A DNA stretch of 64,000 bases from Acanthosepion esculentum. Lineage: Eukaryota; Mollusca; Cephalopoda; Sepiida; Sepiidae. The notes under the pieces were generated by a model that saw only the letters and a list, made by a program, of their open reading frames with translations, did no database searches and was not told where the DNA came from. This document shows positions 31,940 through 41,904 of this stretch, in pieces. The stretch covers positions 24,623,384-24,687,383 of the forward strand of contig OZ038509.1 of the NCBI GenBank assembly GCA_964036315.1, written 5' to 3'. Numbering within the stretch: position 1 is the stretch's first letter; the number at the start of each line of letters is the position of its first letter. Both the position numbers and the translations under genes were made by a program.

Positions 31940-32693
31940 GGTTTCTCATTGTTTTCGCTTGTTTCTCTTGTCTTTGCTATTACTTGTGAGTTAAATTCTT
32001 TAGGCCTTCTTTCCTCTTTATGTCGCCTTGAAATTTCAATGACCACTTTCTGATAAGTTTAGCTATTATGTTATTGACACATCCTTGATTGCTAAAAGGT
32101 TGAACTAAGTTCTCTAAATGTTGTCTTGATTTAGAAAGAAAAAAATATCCAGTGTGCTAAAGTTTATCTAAATCTTTCAGTTACATCATGATTTTTCTAA
32201 GATCACTTTTCATTCTTTAGGCAAAAGCAAGCAAAGGACAGTATCATTTACACCATCTTTGTTTCTGTAAAAGGCAAAAAGATAAGCATGTAACATATGA
32301 CTCACGTAGATTTTAATGTGCAATAAACACTCCTGAAATTCTATTTCATTTCCTAGAAAGAGAAAGAAAACAGGTGAAAGCAATTTACAAGATAATAAGC
32401 AGTTGATTACATAAGACTTCCTTCTTTTCGAGAGCCTCTTTCAATGTTTAACACATGTCTTGCTATACACCTGTCAGTTCTTGTTTCCTGGAGAAATTTA
32501 GCTTAAAAAGACTCTGATGTAATGTTTTAGGATTTTTATTGGACACTCAAATTATTTAAAATACAAAAACGTTCTTCATATTTTTATTTCTAATTATAAT
32601 TCTTTACGGAGCTGAAGATGATCTAGGGTCTTAGTATGTGAGTCTCCATTGGGGAAAGAACTAAATAACTTGTGAGTAGCTATCTGACCAATG
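31940..32693. other. Unassigned DNA
   Basis: No supported feature. Confidence 0.3.
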
Positions 32694-32884
32694 CTCTAAA
32701 GCAGGGGTCAGCAACCTATGGCACGCATGTCACACCAAACAATTTCCTATGGCACATGTGCCACACATGGCATGCCAAGCAATTTCCAATAGCATGCATC
32801 TGCAAATGACATCACAAAATCTGAACCAATAACTACGACGCAAAGCAGTTTCAATTTTAATATATACTAATATATATATATATA

Positions 32885-33315
32885 TATATTTGAATTGGAC
32901 AAAGTCCGACAATTTATTTAAAGACATTTATGATATGTTTAACATTCTTTTTATAGATACAAGTATTTAAGCAAATGCTCTGTTTTATAATAAACAGTAT
33001 TAAATGACATTTACCGGCCTGAATGTCCGAGAAATTTTCATAGAAAATTTTCGTTCTCCGACAGGAATCGAACCTGTATCCTATACGGAACTGTCATTTC
33101 GTGTGACATGCCTTAACTGTTCGGCTACAGAGAAGCGTCTGGTTAGCAAGGTCGATTTTACTATCTTTAAACTTAAATCTTCCATGAATCTCTTCTATTC
33201 ATATCTGCTCTAGCGTATCAAATGTAAACAAATGACGTCATATATTTTTGAATTGGACAAAATAAAAGAATGTTAAACATATCTATAAAAAGAACGTTAA
33301 ACATATCATAAATGT

Positions 33316-33325
<10 letters not shown>
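32885..33325 (-). mobile_element. tRNA-Ser SINE (family S) with inverted tail piece
   Basis: A full antisense copy runs from the long tail (TTGAATTGGACAAAGTCCGA) through the body and tRNA-like head to the leader AATGACGTCATATATTTTTG. It is then joined to a short sense tail piece ending CATAAATGTCTTTA before (TA)n. The sense piece lacks the last ~30 bp of tail. Nested in the hAT element. Confidence 0.8.
33054..33134 (-). other. Class II tRNA-Ser(CGA)-like SINE head
   Basis: The minus strand folds as follows: acceptor TTCTCTG with CGGAGAA (one G-T pair), D-arm TAGCCGAACAGTTAAGGC, anticodon stem TGTCA/TGACA with loop CACGAAA (CGA in the anticodon position), a long variable arm of about 14 nt, and T-arm ACAGG-TTCGATT-CCTGT. 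At 81 nt with a long variable arm it fits serine tRNA. Position 33 is A rather than the invariant T, and the SINE body follows, so it is a retroposon head and not a gene. Confidence 0.75.

Positions 33326-33370
<45 letters not shown>
33318..33370. repeat. (TA)n microsatellite
   Basis: About 26 TA units inside the hAT element. Confidence 0.95.
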
Positions 33371-33371
<1 letters not shown>

Positions 33372-33512
33372 TATATATTAATATATAAAATATATTGTAC
33401 AACAGGTATATGTTCTTGACTTATATAAAAATATGTATGCTATTGGCACACTGGATGATTTTAAAACCCTAAGTCGGTACATAGCGAAAGGTTGCCGACC
33501 ACTGCTCTAAGG

Positions 33513-34430
33513 CAAGAATGGGCCAGAGTGACAATGGTTTTGGGATTTGTGAACCAAAACAAACTAAATATTTTAAAAAACTAAAATAACTATATTTTCT
33601 AATGGCACCAATTCTCAGAAAACTTAAAACTATTATCTAGCTACTTTGAGCAATAAGAATGTATAATTACTCTCCAAGCTTAACATAAGAATCATAATTA
33701 AATTGATTATAAATGAAAATGACATGTTCATCATTAATCATAGCTAAGGATTGGAAGTTCATAAAGGATTGAAATAAAGTTCAAATATATATATATATAT
33801 AAAATATATTATTCCAGCATCATTATCCAACTTATTCAAGATGATCTTCACCCTCTCTAACCTTTTAACCTTCTCTCCTGGAGAAACAAGGTGCCTCAGA
33901 GGTTTCACATGATTTCATTTTCAAGTTTTTTTTTAAACTGGTCTTTGAACTCTCAAAGCTGAAACGTCTCTCATATGTGCCAAATGTCTTATGGATTGAG
34001 TTGGATCTTTTCTAATTAATCTCTTTAGCTCTAAGTTGAAATGATTATCCCTCTTCCTGTTGTGACCTACTGATCCAGTTTTCCTCTCTTCTGTTCCCTC
34101 TTTTTTTAACCTTATTCACCATTCTGATTATTGAATGGATTTTGAAGACGGAATCCAGAGTATGAATGTTGGTACTATTAGTTAAGGCCTGAATAATCTT
34201 TTTCCCTTCACCATTGTTTATTCTGGAAGAAAGTGGGCCTGACACAAAATGATTTTAACCAGTCCTCATTCTATCTGAATAACTCGAGGCTTTTCAGTGA
34301 TTCTTGTGACAAACAGTGTCAAGATGGCTAAATGTCTTATCTGAAAATGTGTAAAAAAGAAAGTCAATTAGTTGTGTTTTTTTTTTTAGATTTTAAGCAT
34401 TTTGTTGGATGGATAATTATGCTTTTATAT
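33513..34430. other. Unassigned DNA
   Basis: Small TA run at 33786-33800. A minus-strand frame at 34045-34245 has protein-like composition (HSIIRMVNKVKKRGNRREEN) but no family or splice support. Confidence 0.3.
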
Positions 34431-34439
34431 CCAATATAT

Positions 34440-34566
34440 TTAAAGCAAAATTACCAGCAATACAGTTTATCTGTAGTTGAAGGCATGCAATTGTGTTCAA
34501 AATATTTAGATTTTGACATTAAATAACCCATAGAGGTTGATATGTTGCTAAAAAAATTAAACAATA
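34440..34566 (+). repeat. SINE tail fragment (shared B/C tail)
   Basis: AATTACCAGCAATACAGTTT, then GACATTAAATAACCCATAGA and GGTTGATATGTTGCT match the 3' end of families B and C. 5'-truncated. Confidence 0.65.
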
Positions 34567-34789
34567 AATTGACTATTACACTATATTTGAGAAGAGTTAA
34601 TAAAAAAAAAAAATTATTAGGTGGTTGGGGAATCCCTGCAGTTGAAGTTATATTTTGTGAAATGTTTTTTTGAAGAAAAAAAAGCTTGATTATTAATTGT
34701 TGCTTCTTTTCAACTCATCAAAATGTTCCTGATGAGTTTCTCCTGCTTCTGTTATCATACAAATTATCTTATTTTAACCCAAGGTTGTA

Positions 34790-34927
34790 CAGTGTAACCC
34801 GGATATAAGAGAGATTTTCTCTGGTCCCAAATTAGAGCCTGTGTTAATGTATATATAATAGACCAAACCCGGATATAAGAGACTTCTTCTCCTGTCCCGA
34901 CAACTCTCTTATATCCGGGTTACACTG
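34790..34927. mobile_element. pogo/Tigger-like MITE, copy 2
   Basis: CAGTGTAACCCGGATATAAG at the left and its exact complement at the right, TA on both sides. Interior related to 12688-12859 in inverted orientation (GAGCCTGTGTTAATGTATAT and AGACCAAACCCGGATATAAG). 138 bp, non-coding. Confidence 0.88.
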
Positions 34928-35893
34928 TATTTTAATAATTTTTTTTTTCCTTTGGCTCTTGAATCTTTCAAAAGACCTTGGCAAATTTCTGATTCTTCTC
35001 TTCAGTCTGAATAACCGTTTATTATTTATAGCGAAAGAGAAATTCACTTACCTAGGAAAATAGCATGTGTTCTGTATGATATGCCGGAGACAAATAAAAC
35101 AAGTCAGTCGCAGGTGTGGCCATAAATGTATCTTGGATATGCTAATATTTTGCGTTCACTCTCTCTTTTCGACCAGTGAAAAAAAAATTGTTCCGTCGAT
35201 AAAAGTGTTCTCAAATTGGGTGTCGTTTAATTTTCTGCTTCGTCTGTCGGTTTGCCTGTTGAATTTCTTACAGTTTACGTGTATTGGGATTTGTGACATT
35301 GGACTTGCAATTTGTAATTTTCAACATTCCTTTCTGCTTCTGGATCTTTGGACTTAGGATTTGTTTAGATCGTTGTCGAATTGGGCTGCCTTATCAATTA
35401 TTTGAACACATTGTTTGCAAGGAAAGAAACAAAGCTTTTGGATTTCCTACATTATTTGCAGTAAATAGTTTTTGTTACAAATGCACATTTTCTGATGCAC
35501 TTGTAAATTTGATACTTTTTTTTGCCCACTTCACAATTTTCATGTTCTATGAAAGTAACTGTTGCTATTTGAGACAAAACAGCTGCACAAGCTAGAGTTT
35601 CTTTCTCCTCAATAATTTCATAAATTGAGGCTTTGTTTCTACCATAGATTTTTGCAGACAACTTTTTTCTTAAATAAATTCTTTCATGGTAATTGTTCTG
35701 AGGGATTTTCATTTATGGTAATACGACTTTATGAATTTAAGCCTGGTACTAGGCTGGCAGCAAAGGCAAGGTCTTCTCCTTTTTATGATTGAAATGGTTA
35801 GATGTAACTGTAAGTTCTATGCTAACAGTTTCTTCTCTCACACTTAGGGAACTCTCTTCCAGCTTCTTGGTTTCCAGTCAACTTTGATCTTTT
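34928..35893. other. Unassigned DNA with open frames of unclear meaning
   Basis: Frames of 96 and 103 codons at 35067-35595 (+) are cysteine- and phenylalanine-rich (e.g. LLNFLQFTCIGICDIGLAIC) but lack family motifs. A minus frame overlaps them. No splice signals support an exon. Possibly an old unrecognised element. Confidence 0.3.
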
Positions 35894-36238
35894 GCTTACG
35901 GCCATATCACATTGATACACCAGTTCCCTATACAATCACTGAAGTTAAGCAATGTTGAGGTGCTGTAAGGTTGGGTGTGCAGGTGGTGTAATAGGTAATG
36001 ATTCAGAATTGTTAATCAGGGAGCGGAGTTCCAATTCCAGTTGGGTTTGTTATATTCACTTATGTACAAATACCCACGGGAAAGATATAAATCCACGTCT
36101 ATAGGTCAATTAGGAAGACTAGTATCACTAAATCTTTAACTCCCCCCCTCCCCCGCAAAAAAAATATTGTTTAAATCTAAAAATATTTTCGGGCTTTAAG
36201 TAACCTGTGAGGGGTTAAGTCGTAAAAAAATGAATCCA
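35894..36238 (+). mobile_element. SINE with 5S-rRNA-like head joined to tRNA-like unit (family C body)
   Basis: The start GCTTACGGCCATATCACATT aligns with the 5' end of metazoan 5S rRNA (GYCTACGGCCATACCACCCT). ACTGAAGTTAAGCAATG matches the 5S A-box region GGAAGCTAAGCA, and GGTGCTGTAAG matches the 5S 3' end. The segment between the last two is deleted. Directly after it comes the tRNA-like unit TGCAGGTGGTGTAATAGGTA with GGAGTTCCAATTCCAGTTGG. The family C body follows (TTATATTCACTTATGTACAA) and then the shared tail (TTTAAGTAACCTGTGAGGGG). Confidence 0.8.
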
Positions 36239-36959
36239 TGAAAACTTTGATCTTCTGAATTGAAATGCAATGCCAATTGTTATCTTGTCTTCTTAATTCC
36301 TGTTCTTTTATTGTTCTCTCATCTTAAGTGCCCCCCTCCTCTCATATCTCACACTCAGTAACTCCTTGTGCCTTAGTGTTTTTGTTGCCTTGCATGGGGT
36401 GAATTGATTTTTAGAAAAGTGATTTCTATTTGTCATATCAGAATTTTCTGTGTCAATATTAAAATATCCTTTTGTTATGAAGCTGAAATTAAAGCAAGTG
36501 CCGTGATAGTCCGATTGGTATTTCAGGACAAGAACTATTATGCCATGTAAGCCCATTGGATGAAATAGGAGATACAACTCTTCCTATTAAGAAATATTTG
36601 ACATGAGACCAAATGTAAAAATGAATTGGATAAAAAAAAATATTTCAAGAGTCAATGTACAAAATTATTTTTTAATAATATCAGCTTCTTCTTCGTCTCC
36701 GTTTAAGGATGTGATATCTTGAACTTTAATCGCTTTCATGGTACTTACTTGATTAATTTTTTAATATTTTCAAATTTTATTATTAAAGGTTTAAGTTATG
36801 TCTCTGTCTTATTCACTGTGCCATGTGTCCTTGGGGACATCTGTGTATGAATTTCTGGGTATTATAAACCTAATGTTTTCAGCAACTATTTTTTACCAGT
36901 TCTCATATTGCAATTTTTTGCTGTTATCATTTTAAGTTTTTTACCTGAGCTCATATTGC
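36239..36959. other. Unassigned DNA
   Basis: A local repeat CTCATATTGCAATTTTT occurs at about 36903 and 36951. No gene is supported. Confidence 0.3.
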
Positions 36960-37243
36960 AATTTTTGTTATCACTTTTCTCTGGCATTCCTTATTACTAG
37001 TTCCCATATTGTATTCATTTCTATGCTTGGTCGGCTCAGGAGATTTTTGTGGCCTATCATATGTTCTGATTCCTTAAGTTTACGAATTTTCCATTGATAT
37101 TCTTTGTCTATGATCTCAACCTGATCCCACAGGGGGCAGTGATCTCCCTTTTCTCTCCCACGCCTGATTTTTCCACTTCCCCTCATGTTACAGCTTTCTG
37201 GTGTTCTTGAAGCCTTACCTTAAGGGGGCGGCCTGTCTCCCCC
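36960..37243 (-). pseudogene. Penelope-like element relic: GIY-YIG end (type 1)
   Basis: The minus strand reads KGETGRPLKVRLQEHQKAVT, then GEVEKSGV, and in the next frame REKGDHCPLWDQVEIIDKEY, QWKIRKLKESEHMIGHKNLL and SRPSIEMNTIWELVI. This is the GIY-YIG endonuclease region at the C-terminus of Penelope-like retroelements: the YIGETGRxLKxRLxEH block with its catalytic arginine, the H..W...xIID..xxxxxRKxxEs block with its glutamate, and the SRPSI...W tail. The GIY motif itself is cut away where the SINE at 37246 begins. It has one stop and one frameshift. Confidence 0.8.
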
Positions 37244-37245
37244 TT

Positions 37246-37530
37246 TATAACACAGTGGATTAAGGTGTTAGATCCAGTGACAGGACCCAAAGAGTGTGAG
37301 TTCAATACCTGGTTAAGGCGGTGGAGAACTTGGAGAGGGGAATTAACAGGAGATGACTGATAACTGACATCTATTAGACATGGCATGTGGAACTAGAACA
37401 GTCTACCCCAGTGAGCGAAATAAAGCGTTTAGTTCGACATTCCAACCACCTGAAGAAGACCGGAGCGTACAATGGCCGAAACGTAATATGGCGACAAAGA
37501 TGAGGACAATAGTCTGAATAATGTAAATAG
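37246..37530 (+). mobile_element. SINE family A, near full length
   Basis: The head AACACAGTGGATTAAGGTGT with GAGTTCAATACCTGGTTAAG (box-B-like), then GACATGGCATGTGGAACTAG, GTCTACCCCAGTGAGCGAAA, GACATTCCAACCACCTGAAG, a hairpin AAGACCGG...ATGGCCGAAACG, GGCGACAAAGATGAGGACAA, and a short tail ending ATGTAAATAG. It abuts and truncates the Penelope-like relic. Confidence 0.85.
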
Positions 37531-37826
37531 ATTCAGACCTTTCTGAAGTGTATTTGTGCATAAATGAATGTAACAAGCAGAACTGATTAATTATAAAGAC
37601 CATTTAGAATTAGTTTTTTGTTAAAGCCAGAAGCCATGCAGAATTTGTAAAAACTGTTTTCATGTATTTTTCTTTTTTTTTTTCTTAACTCCAGATTTTT
37701 AACCATTTGTCAATTGTAACTCTAACTGCGGCCTGCACTTTTTGCGCCATAGACTGAATACAGTGTAAATAATAAGTTATCTCCCTTTAATTTTCTAACC
37801 TTTGTTTGTTTTTTTGTTTGTTTTTT
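37531..37826. other. Unassigned DNA
   Basis: No supported feature. Confidence 0.3.
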
Positions 37827-37882
37827 GGGGGGGTTTTTTGGGGGGGGGTGTTTTTTTGGGGGGTGTTTTTTTGGGGGGGGGG
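37827..37882 (+). other. G-run cluster with G-quadruplex potential
   Basis: Four G runs of about 7, 9, 6 and 10-11 bases are separated by T runs of 6-8 on the plus strand. This fits a G-quadruplex-forming motif. The minus strand reads as a Pro/Lys-rich frame, which comes from the repeat. Confidence 0.75.
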
Positions 37883-39309
37883 TTGTTTTTTTAGTGGAGT
37901 GAATCAGTTGATGAAGTAAAGATTTTAACAGTTTCGGTGCAACCACTTTTTGGGACAAATGACATTCACAGTTATAATTGCCTTCCGTATGGAAAATATT
38001 TCATGTCCTTAACACAAAGTGATGAAGAGAGTAGGTAAAAACTACAAAAAGGATTGGTAAAAATTTTATAGAATTTGTTATTAAGTATTAATGCTGTCAA
38101 TTTTTATTTTAAGTAATGATTTGCATCCAGAAGAAACATCTCGGTTTTTGATAACATAAAGGAGAAATTCCAAACACAAAAAAATGTACCTTCCTAGTGG
38201 TAGTTTATATTTTATTCCAGTGATAATTATTCAGAATATGAATTATAAGAATGTGATTTTTTTTTTTTTGTATTTTTTTAAACGGAAGTAGGCTTTCCTT
38301 GGTGTAGTTTTATCCTACTCTCAGAACTCTGATCTAGGTAGTGCACAGATACTACACTGATCAGAGGTATTTTCATTGAATTCATTTTGTTGAGGGCAAA
38401 CTTACAATTTCAGTTTTCTCTTTCTTATTGTTCATGTAATACGTCGGTTTGATGTTTTGGCACACATCATCAGTGATGTTTTTAGCCAAGGATCATTAGG
38501 GGTTCAAGTCTAACCCAACTTATAATGATTTGATATTGACTTGTGTACCAGCTTCAACTCTTCTCACAGTGTGAGCCACTCATTATGACTCGTCTGGCAT
38601 TTTAAAGTCCATTCTTGTACTACTTCCAGTTCCCCAGTTTCTGTGTTCTATAAAAATGGAAGTGAATGTAGTAACTGTTTTGCTCTCAAGTGAAATATGG
38701 TAACACTCTTGAAATGAAGTGGTAAGTAACAATTCGTTTCACACACCGAGATATACACACACATATGACACTTTCAGCAATCAAAAGTACTAACATTATT
38801 TAAAAGCACTCACCTGGAACTAAAAATTGAATATCACCAAAAGAAAGCTGTCTTTGTTGGGTCAAATTCCTAACAAAAGCAGCAAAGAAAGAAACCGACT
38901 CCGGGGACTTGTATGATCACGCATTCCTCTATAAAATTACGACCTATAATTTGAGATATTACAGCCTAATTTTTAATAGTTGTGTGATGAGCAATTTTTA
39001 ACATAAGGCATCAAAGATATGAAGTCTGTTCGGAAATGGTTCAGTTATTTAATATTAATGAAAACAAAAATATCTTGCCTAGGGCAATGATATCTTTGTC
39101 AACATTGTGTAGCTGGTCACTGGTATTTGAGGATACCTGTCTACTAGGACAGCTAGCCAATCCCTATTGCAGATGCTTGCTCAGGCACATTTGTGTTTAT
39201 TCAACACTTGCAGAGTCCATTTGTATTTTATTCTGCAACTATGCGGAGCAGACCATAGTTACAGTTTCTGGGAAAGAGCGTGTTATCTAACATGATCAAC
39301 AATTTGAAC
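37883..39309. other. Unassigned DNA
   Basis: No supported gene, RNA or element end. Short open frames only. Confidence 0.35.
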
Positions 39310-39319
39310 AAGGCCAGCT

Positions 39320-39600
39320 CAAGCCCTCGGCCATGATGACTTTTGACTTCATGCTAGCACAGCTATTGACAGCACCCAAGGGTTCTGTTTACTCAATTTC
39401 ACTCACAAGGCTTGGGTCAACCTGTGGTATTTTTTTTTTTCAGCCACTTTCCAAAGGTGCCGCACGCTGGAATCGACTCCTACAGCCTGATAATATCACA
39501 AAGTCTCCTTCTTGACAAATTGACCATGGTAAGATTCGAACCCGGGTCTCATGGTCAGAATGCGAACAGTCTAACCACTCGGCCACATTCCCATAAGTCA
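39320..39600 (-). mobile_element. tRNA-derived SINE, different family
   Basis: The minus strand has a tRNA-like head (39528-39593: AATGTGGCCGAGTGGTTAGA as D-arm/box A and GGGTTCGAATCTTACC as box B). On the plus strand follow AAAGGTGCCGCACGCTGGAA and CACAAGGCTTGGGTCAACCT. The last two words resemble SINE bodies common in cephalopod genomes, as I recall them. No target duplication defined. Confidence 0.6.
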
Positions 39601-39681
39601 ACATTAACCTTGTCACAATCTCCTTCATCTTCAGTTTGAAATCTATCTTTCAATGGTTATTTTGATTGATTAGTTTTCTAT

Positions 39682-40045
39682 GGTTTATCAACCCTTTGCA
39701 GGTTATTTAAAGCCAGAAAATATTTTTACATTGTAAGATTTTTGTTTTTAGATAATAATGATTTAGTGATACAAGTTTTAATAATTAACCCATAGCTAGA
39801 GGGAGAGGAGGTGGATTCATATTTTTTTTCCAAGGGTATTTGTGCATAAGTGAATATAACAAACCCAATGGGAATTGGAACTCAGTTCTCCAATTAAAAA
39901 TTCTGAGTCATTATCCATTACACCACCTGCACATCCAAGCTTACAGCACCTGGTATTTGCAAGCGGTCACATCTCTAGGCTTCACATTGCTTAACTTTGG
40001 TGATTGCATGGGAACCAATGCTTCAGCATGATGTGATGATAAGTC
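39682..40045 (-). mobile_element. SINE with fuller 5S-rRNA-like head, tRNA-like unit and family C body
   Basis: The minus strand starts in a diverged 5S 5' region (about 40045), then CACCAAAGTTAAGCAATGTG (5S A-box), TGTGACCGCTTGCAAATACC and AGGTGCTGTAAGCTTGG. The latter two align to the 5S 3' half GAGACCGCCTGGGAATACC, GGGTGCTGTAGGCTT. Then the tRNA-like GCAGGTGGTGTAATGGATAA with GAGTTCCAATTCCCATTGGG, the body TTCACTTATGCACAAATACC, and the tail GGTTATTTAAAGCC in complement. More of the 5S sequence survives than in 35894-36238. Confidence 0.82.
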
Positions 40046-40082
40046 CAATGTCTATTTTGAGAAACCCAGAAGTTGCCCGATT

Positions 40083-40105
40083 GATATATATATATATATA
40101 TATAC
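40083..40105. repeat. (TA)n microsatellite
   Basis: About 11 TA units adjoining the previous SINE. Confidence 0.9.
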
Positions 40106-40361
40106 CTTGATGATACTATATTTTGTCTTAAAAAAAAAAGAACAAAAAAAAATCCACCTACATAAAACATGACGAATGGACAGAAGCTATTCTCATGGTA
40201 AATGTAAGTCTCGTTTTGATTGAGTAACCCAAGAGAAGAGTCTGTTCATGCATATGCAATAAAGTCACCTGATTGCTTGGTATATTACATCAAAGTCACA
40301 CAACCAGTTTTTGAGATATTCAAAATGGCTGTATACTTTCTAGAAAGGATCTAAATGAGGT

Positions 40362-40467
40362 AGGTGCTGAAAAGTTCTTGGCCTAATCGAGAAGCTTTCC
40401 TAAAACAAATTCTGATTTTTGCATATTTTGTCAGATTTGGGGGAATAGGCTGAACTTTTCAGCACCT
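40362..40467. mobile_element. Short mariner-type MITE
   Basis: AGGTGCTGAAAAGTTC at 40362 and its exact complement ending at 40467 are perfect 16-bp terminal inverted repeats of a 106-bp element. The continuing word TTGGCC near the left end is typical of some mariner termini. A flanking TA is visible only on the left. Confidence 0.65.
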
Positions 40468-40554
40468 CTCGTTTTTAATTCAATCCTGACTAGAAACCGA
40501 GAATAGTTTTTTTTTTTCTTGAAACTTGCTGTGTTTCAATGTCAATTGTGTTTT

Positions 40555-40775
40555 ACATTATTTCCACACTGACTTTTCGGCCATTGTGCCCTCTGGCCTT
40601 CATCAGTTGATTGTTGATTCAGTTAATCTTCAGGGAATTTTGAACTGAACCCTTTATTTAATCTACAGGGGTAGAATGTTCTTGTTCTGCTGTCCATGTT
40701 CAGGAAGATAATTAGTCTAGTTTTTATTTAGTACTGCTCAGTTATTGCTTGCTAGGCAGTGTATACTAGAACTTG
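40555..40775 (-). mobile_element. Old SINE family A copy
   Basis: The minus strand reads AATAACTGAGCAGTACTAAA, TGGACAGCAGAACAAGAACA, GGGTTCAGTTCAAAATTCCC and the hairpin ACTGATGAAGGCCAGAGGGC with ACAATGGCCGAAAAGTCAG. This copy retains CTGATGA exactly in the hammerhead-like hairpin. Head not recognisable. Confidence 0.65.
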
Positions 40776-40877
40776 ATGAAAATGACCTACAAAAGGTCAA
40801 CATGCCATAAAAACAATTCAATGAATCATCTGCTTGCGTTGTCACATTTTTGTAAATTTCAGGGGTGGGGCTAGTAC

Positions 40878-41585
40878 CTTTTTTTTCTTTTTCTTTTTTT
40901 TCTTTTTTTCTTTTTCTTTTTTTTCTTTCTTTTTCTTTTTCTTTTTCTTTTATTTTCCTCTCTTTCTTTTATTTTCCTCTCTTTCTTTTATTTTCCTCTC
41001 TTTCTTTTATTTTCCTCTCTTTCTTTTATTTTCCTCTCTTTCTTTTATTTTCCTCTCTTTCTTTTATTTTCCTCTCTTTCTTTTATTTTCCTCTCTTTCT
41101 TTTATTTTCCTCTCTTTCTTTTATTTTCCTCTCTTTCTTTTATTTTCCTCTCTTTCTTTTATTTTCCTCTCTTTCTTTTATTTTCCTCTCTTTCTTTTAT
41201 TTTCCTCTCTTTCTTTTATTTTCCTCTCTTTCTTTTATTTTCCTCTCTTTCTTTTATTTTCCTCTCTTTCTTTTATTTTCCTCTCTTTCTTTTATTTTCC
41301 TCTCTTTCTTTTATTTTCCTCTTTCTTTTATTTTCCTCTTTCTTTTATTTTCCTCTTTCTTTTATTTTCCTCTTTCTTTTATTTTCCTCTTTCTTTTATT
41401 TTCCTCTTTCTTTTATTTTCCTCTCTTTCTTTTATTTTCCTCTCTTTCTTTTATTTTCCTCTCTTTCTTTTATTTTCCTCTCTTTCTTTTATTTTCCTCT
41501 CTTTCTTTTATTTTCCTCTCTTTCTTTTATTTTCCTCTCTTTCTTTTATTTTCCTCTCTTTCTTTTATTTTCCTCTCTTTTTCTT
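40878..41585. repeat. 19-bp pyrimidine-rich tandem array (~33 units)
   Basis: The unit CTTTTATTTTCCTCTCTTT is repeated from about 40945, preceded by T/C homopolymer-like sequence. Units of 17 bp (missing CT) occupy 41313-41420. As no frame has a stop, several frames of about 290-310 codons appear. These are not genes. Confidence 0.95.
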
Positions 41586-41589
41586 TCTC

Positions 41590-41724
41590 TCTTTTTCTTT
41601 TTTTGCTCTTTTCCTCTTTTTCTCTTCTTTCTCCTTTTCTCTTCTTTCTCCTTTTCTCTTCTTTCTCCTTTTCTCTTCTTTCTCCTTTTCTCTTCTTTCT
41701 CCTTTTCTCTTCTTTCTCGTTTTT
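41590..41724. repeat. 17-bp pyrimidine tandem array
   Basis: About 6-7 copies of TCTCCTTTTCTCTTCTT continue directly from the 19-bp array. The minus-strand Lys/Glu/Arg frame is a by-product of the repeat. Confidence 0.92.
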
Positions 41725-41904
41725 TTTCCCCATAGTAGTTTCTTAATTTTATTTAAAGTCCATCATTGAACAAAATAAAAAGAACACTGAAAATTCTTGA
41801 GAGGTTAGCAAATACATCAGACACCTGATAATCAAACACAGACTGAAACATCAACAAGAAAAAAAACGACAGGGGAAACTTTATTCCTGTTCTATTATGT
41901 TATA

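Larger units (their letters stand above)
32694..33512. mobile_element. hAT-type non-autonomous element hosting a SINE
   Basis: Ends CAGGGGTCAGCAACCTATGG (32702) and the complement CAGTGGTCGGCAACCTTTCG (33504) are inverted repeats of hAT type. They are flanked by 8-bp CTCTAAAG (32694-32701) and CTCTAAGG (33505-33512), which fits the 8-bp target duplication of hAT elements. No transposase sequence. The middle is occupied by the family S SINE and TA tracts. Confidence 0.8.

Noticed and set aside
35067..35595. Two overlapping 96- and 103-codon frames
   Set aside because: Composition is plausible, but there is no family resemblance, no splice context and competing minus-strand frames.
39938..40045. 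Possible functional 5S rRNA gene
   Set aside because: Heavily diverged, and fused to a tRNA-like unit and SINE body. A second copy shows the same fusion, so it is a SINE head.
40834..41769. Open frames of 293-311 codons and a Lys/Glu-rich minus frame
   Set aside because: Translations of the 19-bp and 17-bp pyrimidine arrays, not proteins.
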